DNA of 64,000 nucleotides from Istiophorus platypterus (taxonomy: Eukaryota; Chordata; Actinopteri; Istiophoriformes; Istiophoridae), in NCBI GenBank assembly GCA_016859345.1, contig CM029119.1, positions 1,504,109-1,568,108 on the forward strand. Direction: 5' to 3'. The notes under the pieces are model-generated. The model worked only from the letters and a program-made list of their open reading frames with translations, had not been told where the DNA came from and ran no database searches. A program made the position numbers and the translations under genes. This document shows, piece by piece, positions 1-14,000 of this stretch (position 1 is the first letter of the stretch; each line of letters starts with the position of its first letter).

Positions 1-3000
1 ACATTGCAATTCCATAACAACCTAGCAAACAACCCACTGTTGAAGACGATCGTGTGATATGACTGAGAGTTCTGGACTGTCAATGGCTGTTTCCAAGGTA
101 AAGGATCTAGTGTCAGTCTTAACTTCAATATAGGGATTTGACAAATTAATGTCAACTCAAGGTCCCCTTACTAGCTTTTTCTGGGCCTTTCAACTATGTC
201 TCATGGTCTTCATCAGGGGATGGAATTTTGTTTAGACTTTGCCTCATTCTGCTGTGGACAACATGTGAGATTTGGTTGAAACATTCAAAAAAAGATACTA
301 AGTAGACCTTCAATTAAGATTATTTTGTCATCTACTGTATTGTTGAGTTCATTCATGACTGGTTCTCAACTCGTGGTCCAGAGCTCCTCACCACATCTTG
401 CTGTCTTCTTCAGTGGATGGAGTTTGGACAGAAACTATTTCAATATTTCTTCTAAAAGATAGTCATTATTTTATCAATGGTTTTCTCTGTATTAAGTATT
501 ATCTGTAGATTTTAGGGACAAAGCTCAAAATATTGTTATCTCCTGGAAGTGAAAGGTTTGTTAAATAATGTGATAACTCCAGGTTCCCCAGAGCATTCTT
601 TCAACTGCTCAATGTGTGCCAGATAAAACATTAGCCCACCATAACACACATACCTGAAAAATAATTTAGACTCATCTAGATCAGTTAGTTAAAATTCTGA
701 TGTTGAGATGGCCCTGCAGTTTGAATATGGTCTGGGATCTGAAGTTATGTTATAGAGGCATATTTACCGTGTTTTTTTCCTATACTTAAGTAAGTTAAGT
801 CATTCTCTTTTTCCCCATGGTCTGTCATGGATCCCTTCAATAGAGGTTTACCAGCCTAGTGTGCCTTCAGTGGTAGCCCTGGTAGCAAACCTACTTCATG
901 TGTTCTGTATTAACATGCTGTAAACCCCTTTCAAGGTTCCATCATGCATCTGCAATGTCTCTGCTCTGCATCTTTCCTGTATTTGTGGACCTTCTCTTAT
1001 TTCTTTCCTGGCATGTATCTAGAATGGACCCGGCTTGTACAGTGGAGACTCACCTTCTCTGATGGCTTATCGCACAGACTCTGCATAGCATTGCATTCAG
1101 TCTAACTTACTTTGAAGAGTAAAAAGTGATTAGAGCTGTGCATTTCATCAATTTATATCTGAGAATTTTCCCTGAAGTGGTAGAGTTTTATATTCTTATC
1201 ATCTTGTGTGTTTTAACACTGCTCTCTCTGAGCACATTTACTCTAGTATCCCTGTTATGATCAAATTTTCAGAGTATCCTTGTTGTGTGCGCATGTAAAT
1301 AACATAATCTTGGATTCAAAACCTAGATAGTGGTTGTTGAGTGGGTGTTTTTACACGAGTCTGAAGATTTATTGAATGCTAGAATACTGGGTAGTGGTTT
1401 ATAGTATTATGGGACAAGACTTTAGAGTGGAAAGTTATCATGACAGAAGTTATTTTCTTTTGTAGTGATGATTGCCAAATATACAGTAGACATACATTGT
1501 CTGTGGTACAAAGAGATGCACCAGGAGCAGCGCCTTATCAGATATTGATGTGGTCTGGCATGACAGTGCCTTTTTCCTCCTGAACCCTCTGCGTTGTCAC
1601 CCCTGCTGCTTTTGATGGACTGGCCTCACTTGAATAAGGGGGCTGTGTTTTTTGTTTTTTTACGCACTGCTAAAATCTGTCAGGATGTAGCCTTAAGAAA
1701 CCCAGACAAAAAGTCTTTGGGCTTGGTACACTTGATCAGAACTCATTTGTATGACTGCCTCACTGAAAGGAAAAGTAAAAAGCAGACCGTCAATAAAGGG
1801 ACAGGACATGTGATATCGTAAAAATATGGAGATAAATTATGGAGACAGTTTTAGATATTCTCTCCTGAAGGACATTCATACTTAAGTGCACCACATTGAT
1901 AGTGGTGCAAGTAGTTATGTAACAAATGGGGAAAAAACAAGCAAGTTTAAACCCTTGCTCCTTTCTTCCCTCTTCACAGTCCCAGACAGTCTCAGTGTCA
2001 AGTCCGATTGTAATTTTTTTTGAGCTATTTGTCAATCCAACCAGCAGTACTAGGTCCTTTTAGAGTTGAATACTCTGACATGGAAATGTGCTGTCTGCAC
2101 AAAATACAAGTGCAAGTCTGAAACTGGTAATGCAGAGGATAAGTTTTATTGTTACCCTTGTTTTCCATTGCCAGAAGTTCAGAGGCTTTAAGTTTGACAG
2201 AGTGGGCAATGCAGAAGAATCCATGTAGCCAAAAAAAAAAAAAAAAGTTCATCCTCAACTGTTGATGCATCTAAGTCAAACCCTAACTCTACAGAAATAA
2301 TTGAGATTTGATAAATGGGAATAAATAAATGTTTAGGCAAACAGGAAACAGGATAGACACCAGAAACCTGAATGGTAGAATCCTGTGCAGAGACATGAAT
2401 AACTCGGTTATTCATATAAACAACATATCCTGAATACGATAGAAAGTGGGATATTGGTGTATAAGTGAACAAACTCACTGTAAGTAAGGTGTCCTGATGA
2501 TTCTGCACAATTAGACACTAGTTAAGAGTCTCTCCAGTACCAAAGGTAGTGACACTTGCGAAAATAAAAAAAACATAATTTCTAAATTAATGTCAAGCAG
2601 AGTAGCCCTGCTGCTGGCTACATGGTGCCTGGGTAGGTTGGAAATGTTATATGTATATAATGACAAAAATAGAGCTGCAAACACACATGCTATCATGTTT
2701 TGCTTGCATTCACAATGTCCTCCTGCCTCCTGTGGGTGTGCGTTCCTGTCAGGGTGGGGTGTCACAGCGGTCATGTTTTTCACCTCTAATCTCTCATCTC
2801 TCTATTAGACTGACCTTGTTATGTAACCATAAATCGCAGCAGAACTGATTCCTGCTGCACACATACAGTATATACTTGCCTACTGCTGTGCCACTCTTCT
2901 TCAGCTGTATTTGGGGCCTAAGCATTGCCAGGTGCAAGGACCCTGTTGAAGCTGTTTTTATTACTGTTGTTGTTTATGTTCATTTTTAGGGGCCAAAGGT

Positions 3001-3004
3001 GATT

Positions 3005-4132
3005 GACAACTCATGTCTGTATATTAGGGTGTGTCAAAATGACTTGATAGCACCTCCTACAAACATTCATTGGAGTAGCCTATGTGTTACGTTCACCTAC
3101 ATGTAAAAAATAGTGTAGGCTCATGAAATATCCATATAAAGGTTCTTGGAGCCATACCCTACCCTACAGTTAGTCAGCCATTTAGAATATACTGAAATTT
3201 TGACCTTTTCAGACATTGTATTTTAACCAATTCCTCCTAGAGAATTGACCAGATCAACTTAATATTTAGTCAGTACAATCTAAAGACCTACTGATGTTAA
3301 ATGGTAAAGCTTTTGTGTTGTGATTAAATAGCGTATCCTTAGTGGCATGCTGAATTTTGATCTCTCATCATAATAGAGGAAGTTGTTGTGACTCAAACTC
3401 ATTGTCATATCTGCCCCAAACTACATGTTTGATTAGACTCCCTTCCTGAAGACATCTTAATGCCAATATTGATATACTCTTAGTGTCACATACTGGCAAC
3501 AGGAAATAATGTTTTTCTTACTTTGGTGTACACCTCCTGACGTGTTGACCACATCCACCTCAAACTTGGTCAGGAAATCCTCTAGACCTTGATGATGCTT
3601 TCTAGTGAATTTTAATTTTCATTGAACAGCATTTCCTTGGCAATGTGGCAAAATTCTTTGTTTTCACATTGAAACAGAGACTGTGGTAACTCATTTCCTC
3701 GGCAGTGTGGCAAATTTCTTTGCTTTCACGTGGAAACGGAAACTGTGGTAACTCAAGTTCACAACATCAGATCTTTTTCAGATATCACATTTTTGCTAAG
3801 TCTTGGCCTGAAGACATCTAAAGGCCAATATTGAATCACAATAGGCAACGGGAAGTTAGCCCTGTTTGACAATCATCATTTTCTTTACATGAAAGCTTCC
3901 TGATTGTTTCTACACTTGATGTCTAGCAACATAGGGTAGTTTGGTGCATGTACAAAATGTGCCAAATGTCATGTCCAAGGCCACGCCCTCCATAGAAGAA
4001 ATAACATTTTACGTGGTTACACAGTTTCCAGTGGTTGCAAAAGTCCACAGCTGCATCAACTGGCACCCTGCCAGCAGCCCCGATGTGCAAGATCATGTGA
4101 GGGCCATTTAAGGCTGCTTGTAGATTTAATTG
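3005..4132. repeat. decayed interspersed repeat, about 1.1 kb
   Basis: Contains phrases I recognise from a dispersed teleost repeat: an ACCAGATCAACTT...TTAGTCAGTACAATCTAAAGAC block, ACTGGCAACAGGAAAT, and an end resembling GAGGGCC...GCTGCTTG. No protein is encoded. Class not known to me. An internal 62-base tandem duplication lies at 3631-3754. Confidence 0.5.
3631..3754 (+). repeat. tandem duplication, 2 x 62 bases
   Basis: Two head-to-tail 62-base units (3631-3692 and 3693-3754), each starting ATTTCCT and ending CTGTGGTAACTC, differing at roughly 10 per cent of positions. It is inside the decayed repeat above. Confidence 0.8.
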
Positions 4133-4897
4133 TTCATCATTTTTGGATTGATTGGCTGTCATTAGGCAGTAAAATATAAAATGAGAGTTGAAATGGTAGT
4201 AAAGATACCTTAAAATAACCTCTGCAATAATGAATATAGCTCTAAAAAGTGTGACTGCATTACAGTCACATCAAGACACAGACATGATGTGGAAATATGG
4301 ATCTAGCATACCCTGGTCTCTGTATTTTATGTGCAGTAACAGTAACAGCTGAGCTTAGACCACAGGCTGACAGGCATCATCGGTATAGGTGCACGTATGG
4401 GTAAAAGAAGCACCATCAAAGTGGATGTACTGCCTTTGAACTATCAGACTTCCTCTGCTCATTAATTCATTCACCACTCTGGAGCTCTTCTTCTGTCCCC
4501 TGCTCTTTCTGTTTTTCCACTCCCTCCCTCTCTTTCTCACCCTCTTAGCCTCTCTTCATCATGCCTCTTTTTGTGTTTTTCCTTCCTCTATTTCTTTATG
4601 TTCCTCTGTCATTCATCACTTCCTCCTTCATTTCTCTTTTTAGTCTGCTTCAATTCTTTGACATTTGGTTTTGGGTTTTTTTGGTTTTTTTTATAGTGAC
4701 CAGAGGTCCACAATAAATTACACATGTATTGTTTATTACCCATTTATTGTACAGTTGATGATTTCCACAATTTTTTTTCCTGAAATTGATTATGTTGTTA
4801 TGTCTCGATCAGATTGGTCGTACAAATAAGCTGCTGATATTATTATGTTACTGTTTAATTGTTTTTGTTGACCATGTTGTATGTTTCTTGTGTGTAG

Positions 4898-5011
4898 GCA
4901 TTTAAGCCAATTGTGGGGAAGAGCCTGTTTTCATCAGTAACAGCAGTGGAATTCTTGTTAGATCAACAGCTGGACTTCCTGTCGGACCATTCAACCTACC
5001 AGCCATACCAG
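4898..5011 (+). CDS. jmjd1c: jmjd1c window exon 1
   Basis: 114 bases, 38 codons, phase 0 at both ends; acceptor tgtgtag, donor CAG|gtaata. It encodes AFKPIVGKSLFSSVTAVEFL and then a QLDFLSDHS...QPYQ end, matching the human segment TFKPLVERNIPSSVTAVEFL. Earlier exons carrying the initiator and the first ~112 residues are not in the window. Confidence 0.93.
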
Positions 5012-8000
5012 GTAATAATCACGCTCACCCTCATGATTATAAGGTCTTGTGAAGTAGCCTGTTGTACCAGATCCCTACAGCTTTGTGCTCAGGTGACTTT
5101 TGTAGCTTCCACCCATATAGTGCCATATATCTCTCAGCAAGTATCCATCAGATACATTGGCTTCAGAAAGTATTCCAACCCTTCCCTTTTGGTTAATGTG
5201 TTGTGGATCAGGGTAGTCTGGTTTACCAAAACCAGTTTTATCAGCAGCTCTACCAGGTACTCTGCCAATGCATCCACACAGTCCATTCCTGTGGACATTC
5301 CATAACACTGGCACTGCAGCAGCACAGTCTCCTCATGTTTAAGTAAGCTTTTGCTACGACACAATTAACTTGCAGAGTATTTTATTTTTGTTTGTGTTGC
5401 TTATGGTTATACCTACTGGTCTAAAGAGAGAAATTAGTGAATTATGACTTAAACTTGCTGCAAAGAGCCTCTGCCGTAGGCTGAAGAGGTAGAGCAGATG
5501 GAGGCTGTAGAGGAGTCATGGCAAATTAATGCTGGAGTGGAGGGATTGGAGTCAGGGAGAGGAAGACCTCTATGGTGACATCAGAAACCAATAGATCTGC
5601 AGCTGCGCCTTCCCTTCCCACAAAATCCTTGAGTCACCGATCCTCTTTCATAGGCTCTTCCATATCCCACTGCTCAAGCAAATGGGATGTTCCCCTGACA
5701 AAATATTAAAGAAATTTAAAAAATAGAAACATCAGAAACCTAACATAACAAAACAACCACAACAAAAAACACTAACACACCTAAATTCAGTTTTACCTGT
5801 GTATTTTTTAGGTGGTGTAAAAGTACAGACCAATTTTTTACCAAAAACCTTCTCATAGTTGGTCTTCACACTAAGCCAACTCCCCTGTCTATGTGTGCAG
5901 GCTTGAAGTTTAGCTGAGATGGCAGCAGTAACCCGCTTTTGGTTACAGCGATTTCACCATTCCTAGGTAAATTAGGAAGTTATGGGTGTTCACACTGTTC
6001 CCTGAAAGAAATAACAATACAGAATGTTAAGTATAAGATTCATGTAACATGGGAAAAAATAAACAGTACAAACAAAGAAAACACTATTGTAACTATAAGT
6101 TCAAATTCAAATTTTTTTAGAGCTCAACATCACTATTAACAGTCTGTATAGGCTTTACAGGCCCAAAAGTGTACAACAAACAAAAAAGAATAATAACATC
6201 TGACCTGACCCCCCTTTTACAATTAGAAATAAGGAATTTGCCGTTGAGAAAAAAAAGGACAATTTACTACTACAAGGCTCTGGAGTCACTTTAGTGAATT
6301 GCGGGTGCCTGAAAACATAGGAGAAACATATAGAGTTGCCAATATGCTTTCAATGTAAGCTGAAAGTGTAGCTTCACAAGCCTGTCTGTGGATCTCTCAC
6401 TATGGTCCTCTGACCCCTCAGCTGCAGAGAACACGTTTCTATCTGTAACTATGAAGAAGATCTCACTTTTAGAAAACATAATCATTGTCTAACAATGTGG
6501 TTATCTTATATGTTTTTATTTATCTGTTCATCCATGCCCTCCAAGAAAAAGTAAGGGTAGTCTACCATTTCTATTCAATAATTTTCTAAACCAGAAAGAA
6601 GTAATTCAAGTGTATTATGTCCAAGGTTTTTGTTTCATTGTTTTACCTTGAGATAAAGTTATGATAACGTGCCATCTGTAGAGGCAAATCATCCCAACCA
6701 AGCTATTCTGCCATTCTGTTTCGTTGACAGCCTTTGCTTTTCCTTCAGTGCCATTTTCTGAAATAGTATAGGTGAAATGCACAGCTTCAAGTGGAAAAAA
6801 AGTGATATATAAAGAAATGACAAAAATAGATGACTGCACTTCCATTTCTACCTAAAACTGCAAAGGAAAAAAATAATATAATGCTACTGCAACTGACCAA
6901 ACTTCATTATATAGCAAATCTCCTAGCCTAAAAATACTCTGCAATGCATGAAAGCATTGAACTGAAGTATGGAGAGCTCCAGTGGCAGAAAAGTATTCAG
7001 ATCTTCACTTAGGCTAAAATACTAATACTCCAGTACTAGTTAAAGTCCCGCATTCAAAAAATTACATGAGTAAAAGTATTCAGTGAGTAAGAATTATTAA
7101 CAAAATGTAATTAAACTATGAGCAGTAGAAGTAATCATTGTGCGGTATACACTGTTGGGTTGTTGAACTACAGCAATGCATTATATTCACCATATGTTTG
7201 TAGGGTGGCTTCCTGTGAGAACCACAAATCTCTAAAAAGTCAGCTTTTGATGAGCTTAGAAAAACAGCCTGTTTTCAGCTTTGTGACAATGAATTTTTCC
7301 AGCTGATCCAAGAGAGTTTTTCAAATAGTTTATGTAGCTTAAGAAGTAGAAGAATTTTCTCAAACAATAAAGGATGAAACTTAATCCTTGAGTTTAACAT
7401 TCAAAATAACATCTTTAGAAATACATGGCCTTCACTGGACAGGAGGAGTATGAAAAATTCAAATCTAAAAATAGCAACTAAAGCTGTCAGAGAAATGTAG
7501 TGGAATAGAAGGTGTAACTTTTGTTATATAATGTAATTTGCAAGTGAATCTACTTTGTTTACAATCCATCACTGGAGAACTCAGGGAAAAATGAGTATTC
7601 ACACTAAGAGTACTTAATGCCAGAGATGTAACTTTGGCCTATTAAATTCTATCTGAAAGAGGGCAATCAAAATGAATGCGGCTGTTTGATAAGAATCCAA
7701 TTTAATTCAGTTTAGACAAGAATATAGAGGTTTTACCTTACCCGCTGAGCCATAGAGAAAAATAGCAGCAGTATTTGAAAATACTGAAAGGAGGTCAAGA
7801 GATTTGAAAAGCTTTGCATGATTGGTAGTTCAAAAATGTAACTGGACAGCTAGTAGGTAACTGTAACTGGACAGCTAACAAATCAACATTTGATTTGCTT
7901 AGTCTTTTTTTCATTTTTCAGTTTCATTTCTAGTTTAATTTAATCTTATTTTACCCATTTAAATCCTATTTAAATGTGTCTTTCATATTGCCTTTTGTTT

Positions 8001-11000
8001 ATTTCCTTGATACCTTTTGTGTTTCATGCAATGCACTTGGAATTTCCTTGCTTCTGAAAGGCACTATAAGAATAAGCTCTCCTTGGCTAGTAAAGGGGCT
8101 TGGGGCTGGAGCTAAAACACGTAACTGATACTGTTTTATTTGTGGCAATATTGCACTTGGTCTTTTGGATTTTGTTTGAGCAAAGTCTGAAGGGGGTAAT
8201 GTAATGCAACAGATCAAACAATTACACAGTGCTAGAAAAGATGTCGCACAAACTAGAGGAGTAGTTACACTGTGTAGGTGTGTGTAAGTGTCTGTGAGCG
8301 TGTGTGTGCCTGTCGTAGAACAGACACCTTTTAATGTCGTATAGATGGCTCCTAAGGCTAAAACTGATATAGCCAGAGTTTGAACCCTTTGCATCATTTA
8401 CAAGGAAGACAAATAATCAGATTGACCTGACCACCAATATATAGTAGATTTTTTGCAACACAAGTGATGACCGATTTTGATTCAGGAAGGTTTTGAATGT
8501 GATTCATTTACTAAATTTAAATATATTTATATTTATTTATTAGTTTTATGAATTTTCCTGTAATAATCTCTTCAGTCTCTACAATCTCTAGCCCAATGCA
8601 TTATTCTACCATATTTACTATATTTATCCCTTCTGATTGGATGAAGATCATCTGTTAGACTGCTTCAGTTGTGTCCCTCCTTCTACTGTAAACTGAGCCG
8701 TGGGTCCCTCTACTTTATTTTTTTTTCTCTTTTCCCTTCTTTTTTCATCTGAATCACAATGTGTTTATCAAGTTTGCTACTCTAATCGTAGCAATTGTCT
8801 ATCAGAACAATATACAGGTAGTTTTGGTTCTAGACTAGAGATTTGTAGTTTTCAACCTGAAACAACTCAATTTTTTTCTTTCACAAATGAACTGTTGTAT
8901 TATTTTTTCTATTCTTGCAAGAGGCTGTAATTCAGCTCTGGATGAACATTAGGACTGGATGATATGGTTTAGATCAATTGCATCATCATTAGAACAGACA
9001 GGGGATCGTCTCTGGATGGCAGTTTTCAGGTTTTTCCAGAGATGTTCGATTGGGTTCAAGTCAGGGCTCTGGCTGAGCCACACAAGGACATTCACTCCTG
9101 CGTTCTTCTTGGCTTTGTACTTAGTCATTGCCCTATTTGAAGGTGAACTTTGGGCCCATTGTGAGGTCCTGAGCACTCTAGACCAGGTTTTTATTAAGGA
9201 TATTTCTGTACTTTGCTCCGTTCAGGTTTCCCTCAACCCTGACCAGTCTCCCTGTCCCAGCCGTTGAAATCACCCCCACAGCATGATTCTGCAACCCCAC
9301 TGAGGGGTTTGACCGGCTGATGAGCAGCTCCTGATTTCCTCCACATATCCAGTTATGGTTGTCCTTCTGGAAGTTTCTCCTATGTCCACACAGGATCTCT
9401 GGAGCTCAGCCAGAGTGACCATTAGGTTCTTGGTCACCTCTCCTACCAAGGGCTTTCTCCCCAGATTGTTCAGCTTCGCTGGGCGGCCAACTTTAGGAAG
9501 AGTCCTGGTTGTTCCAAATGTCTTCCATTTAAGATTTATAGAGTCCACTGTGTTTTTTGGAACTTTCAATGGAGCAGAATTATATAAATGAGTTTTGGTC
9601 ATGCAAAGAAAAAAAACTTCAGAACTTCTGTAACCAGAGGGTACTAAAGTGACATTGACAATTCACCTGGGCAAAGTAGCCTGATTTGATCCATCATTAT
9701 GAAGTGTTAATTCACCTCCATTACCATATGCTGTGAATACTGATAGCAAAGAAGGGACTGTCGGCACTCTGAAATTTCTAAGCCCCTAAGTTTTAAATAG
9801 TACAATGTTTTGATCTGCTAGGTCTTTGCTATATATACAGACAAAACACAAACAAGCTTTAGAGCCAGGAAATTGCACGGTGCCAAGTGTCTCTTTTTTT
9901 CCTTTGTTACTGTTTTTTGTCCTAGATCTGCAACCAAATGGGGTTGGATGTGCACACTGTTCATGTCATGGATACCTATAGTACCTGGTATTGTTGATTT
10001 GATCAATATCTTAAAATTGTAAATGGTTCGAACCACTGTGCATATTTCCGGCTGATCGCTGTTTTGCATTTGAATGATGACATATGCATGTGATTAAGAT
10101 ACTGGGTTAAAGCAGAAATACAGCAGGACGTTTGGCGGCTGTTGTTCAAGAGGTAGAGCAGGTCGTCCACTAACTGTAAGATTGGCGGTTCAATCCCCAG
10201 CTTCTCCAGTCCACATGTTACAGTGTCCTTTGGCAAGATACTGAACCCCAAATGTAGTGTAAAGCGCCCTGAGCGATCAGTAAGACTAGAAAAGCTCAAT
10301 TTAAGTGCAGTCCATTTACCATTTGAAAGGAGTTTTTTGGCTGTCTCATAGCACAGGTCTTAGTTGCAGAGCAGCTAACACCCCGAAAAAACTACTTGCC
10401 ATCTTCATGTAAGTAAATGATTGTCAACAAAGAACAAAGAATATGTTGTCTGTTGGCAGATGTACACATTGGATCTTATTTGCTAATGGAGAATTAGTCA
10501 TTCACAGTTAGTTGTCGGCTGGATACTGTAGCCATTCCATTGGTTCCATCGGCCCTAGAGAACAGCCAGGATTGGATGTTGTGTTCCATATAAATCTTAC
10601 ACAACTAGGGTTTAATGTGAATATAAAGCAAGCACATGGAGCCACAGTAATCCTCTGACTGATTTCAAAGTATTTTTTTCAATAGTGTTTCATAAATTAT
10701 ACCCACTCATCCACTCACATTGTTACTGCTTGATACACGGACACACACTAGATACTGTAGCCTCACAACAAGCAGTAATTCACAAAGATGTATACTTCTG
10801 TTTTGTGGTTGTGTATTTAATTAGAGTGTGTATGTGTGTCAGTGCTACACAGCTGAACACAGCTTGTATTGTGCTGGCTGGAACACTATGTTCCACTTAG
10901 TGTCAACCAGACGGGAAGACTGTGTTCTACTCTGTGACCATCCGTCATCAGTTTGTGCTTAAGACAAGTCCAAATACCAAGAGTGAAACACTGTTTCTAT

Positions 11001-14000
11001 TTTTTCTGTTATTTGAAGCCAATCAGAAGTCAGATCCACTGTTGCCTTGTCCTCTAGTGAGTCATGCTTTGAATCTGTGCAGTAGTTTCTGTGGCTGTCC
11101 ACTGTGGCCAATGCACCAACTCTGCCATGGTCAGCTACTACGAAATGTATCACACTATGTTAACAGATGTGGTGAATATAGTTACGTTATATTCTGATGG
11201 TAGCAAAACATTCATAATATTCCAGGAGTAATAGTGATATCCAAGTTTAATGTGTGAGATAATTTATTTTGTCATTATTCAAAAGATAAATGCAAAAAAA
11301 AAAAAAGGCTGATGACTGAGCAACTGTATGAGAGGAAAGAATAGTGCAGACAACCGGTGCAACTCCAGCTCATTTTTATCCTTACTTTTTAAAGTGATCC
11401 TAAACTTTATTTCCTGGTATTTACAAGTCTAAAAGGCTACAGTTTGTAAAACATAGAGAGAAATCGTACATACCAGTTTGATTTTCATACATGAAGTTTA
11501 GGACATTGTAGTTAGAGAACTGGAGTAAACGGCACGGTGGATTGTGAAACACATAGCATTAAATGTTGGTGTGTACACAACATGCATAAAGGAAAACACC
11601 ATATGAGTAATTAAACTGGATGATATGGCAGAAAATGTATAAAAATATTTTTTGTATAAACCAGAATAAGTGGTTTTCAGGACATAAAGTAAGGATTCCT
11701 TTAACCTAAAAATTTATAAGTTAGTTCACTTAAACTTAACTTAGATATTGTGATCCAAGGGTTGTATGAATTGGGTTGAATTGAAGTAGATAAATTATAC
11801 AAAATATACTCAAATAATCAATTTACTTAAACAAATCCATGTGAGCCCTGCAGTGTGAAATTTCCATCAGAACCAGAGGTGTAATGTTAACGAAGTGGGA
11901 AACAGCAACTTGCACACAGAAGGTGATGCTTCAGGTGATGTTTTGTACACTTGAACATAGTTTATGTTGAAATTTTAGTAGCCCAGGAACTACCTCATCC
12001 ACTCTGTGACCAAATGAAATTTTAAGTAGCCAATGTCCACCCTATTGTCATCATGTCATCTTGCATATCCATGACAGCTCTTCACATTTCATGTTGTTTG
12101 ACCACTGAGCTGTTGCTTTCTCTACCAGCACTTGCAGTTTCCTTAGATGGAGTGCTCAGCTCTTTATACCAGAATAACAGTATATATAGGTAACTCACCC
12201 AAGCCTACTGACTATTTCGGGAACAAGGCTATCCATTCTGTCTTGCCTTGTTGCTTGCCTTTTTCCCACCGTTCTGATAGCAACTACAGTAAAACCTTCT
12301 TCAGTACAGTGTTGTCCTAATGATGCATCAGAGGGTCTAGTAACTCAGCTTATTCCAACTAAAAATTTGTACAGACAGGGTTTGTCATTAGCTAAAGTTA
12401 GGAACCTGTAGGAATCGATTGTATTGACTTTGAAGGCTTCATTTACTTCTTCTGCCACAGGAAAAATCTGTAAGTAAAAATAATCCTTGAAAGAGACCTG
12501 TTTTTATGAAAACCACAGGGTTTTTCAGTTATTGGTGACCTAAACTGTTTTCCATTCTGGCAATTTACCACTTTTGTATCATTTAAGGATTTTCACTGGA
12601 TTTAAACTGATGAAAATTCAATAAAAAATTGAAAAATGTGGGTGTCCTTAAACCTTGATCAGTAGTGTAGCTTTAGTTCGATGATGAGATTGCTTGTTAA
12701 ACATTTTCAAACATTGTCAGACATTGTAAATTATATACTTATGCTAAGTTTCTAATATTCTTATGGGGAAAATGTTTCTGTTATGGTAAGTGCTTTTGTC
12801 ATTTTAATTATTTAGTTATAATGGTGAGTGAGGGGACCGAAGGGAGGTTAATTTGAGTGGAGTAACCGGACTAGCTCTATCCCTGCCAAACAGGTATGGG
12901 ACAAACTGTGATACACAAATTTTCTGCTTGGTTAGAAGGGAATTTGCCATTTTACAATTATTACAGTGCAGACGGGGATTTACAGGCTTATACTGAATGT
13001 ATTATAATATGCACCGTTTTTTTGCTTAAATGTTCGTTTCTGAGTACTTCACAATCTGATAACTCCTAAAATGTGAAAAGATGTGGTGCATAATGATGGC
13101 TCTGAAATAAAATATTTTGATATTAAGCCAAGTTCCACAGGTGTAGCCTAACAAGGGCTGTTGTTATATCAGAGTAATTTAAACCTTATGGTTGCAGGTA
13201 GAAATGAATATCAGTATGATTCATTTTGTTTATAGGTATATTATTTGATTCCAAAGTCCATTTAAAAATCTCTGCAACAAGCATCATGTTATATGTGTTC
13301 TAGTGCATTTTTCAGTTCTATGCTTAGTCTAATATGTGATACTGTCTGCATTATTTCATTTTCCCAAATGTCTTGTCCTATTTACCAGAGAAAGCTACAT
13401 GCACACAAAGTGAAAGACACAACCTGTAGACTTACTTGTCTCCCCATGGATTAAGGCATGAACTGGACTCAGTCTTGAAAACGTACACGCATACACAGGT
13501 ACACTTGTAGATGAAAGTTGAAGTGGGATCTTTAAAAGTGTAACTTGTTAATATGATACATTTTACCTTTTAAAATAAGGATATCCTTATATTTAAGAGT
13601 AAAAGTCCTTACATTTAGTGTTTTGGAAGATCTCACGCTTCCATGCTGTCATGCTGCAGTCATCAGTTAGCTCGGAGAGTTAGATCTACTATATTGACTC
13701 AAAGGAAATCTGATAATTAAAAAAAAAAAAAAAAAACAAAACAATAAAGAAGCCAACAACTAAAATGATGTCCCCACCTCATGAACTATAGACAGTTTTT
13801 ACAATCACTGTCTGATGCAGCAGTTTCCTCATCAATGTAAGTTCTACCATAGCACAGTAAGTCATTTGTGTTTCAAACTCTAAACACTTTCACACATAGA
13901 GACTCTCGATTACACTACAAAATAAACAGAAAGATCTAAAAAATACATGTCCGCTCTTTGGACAGAGAGGACTGATGACAAAATACATGGGCCACAGAAG

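Larger units (their letters stand above)
1..4897 (+). other. upstream jmjd1c intron (partial)
   Basis: No coding sequence recognised. I looked for the human block VYVEFDDLEWDK that precedes exon 1 of the window and did not find it, so it probably lies upstream. Contents: AT-rich unique-looking sequence, a 16-base A run near 2230, and a decayed interspersed repeat (about 3005-4132). Confidence 0.7.

Noticed and set aside
7999..8397. 132-residue minus-strand frame
   Set aside because: No recognisable family, no splice-linked partner and ordinary AT-rich context; best explained as chance.
10136..10210. Possible tRNA gene from the A-box and B-box-like motifs
   Set aside because: The motifs belong to a SINE head; no cloverleaf with an acceptor stem is evident, and the SINE body follows directly.
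10922..11197. 91-residue plus-strand frame
   Set aside because: No recognisable domain and no in-phase splice sites linking it to jmjd1c.
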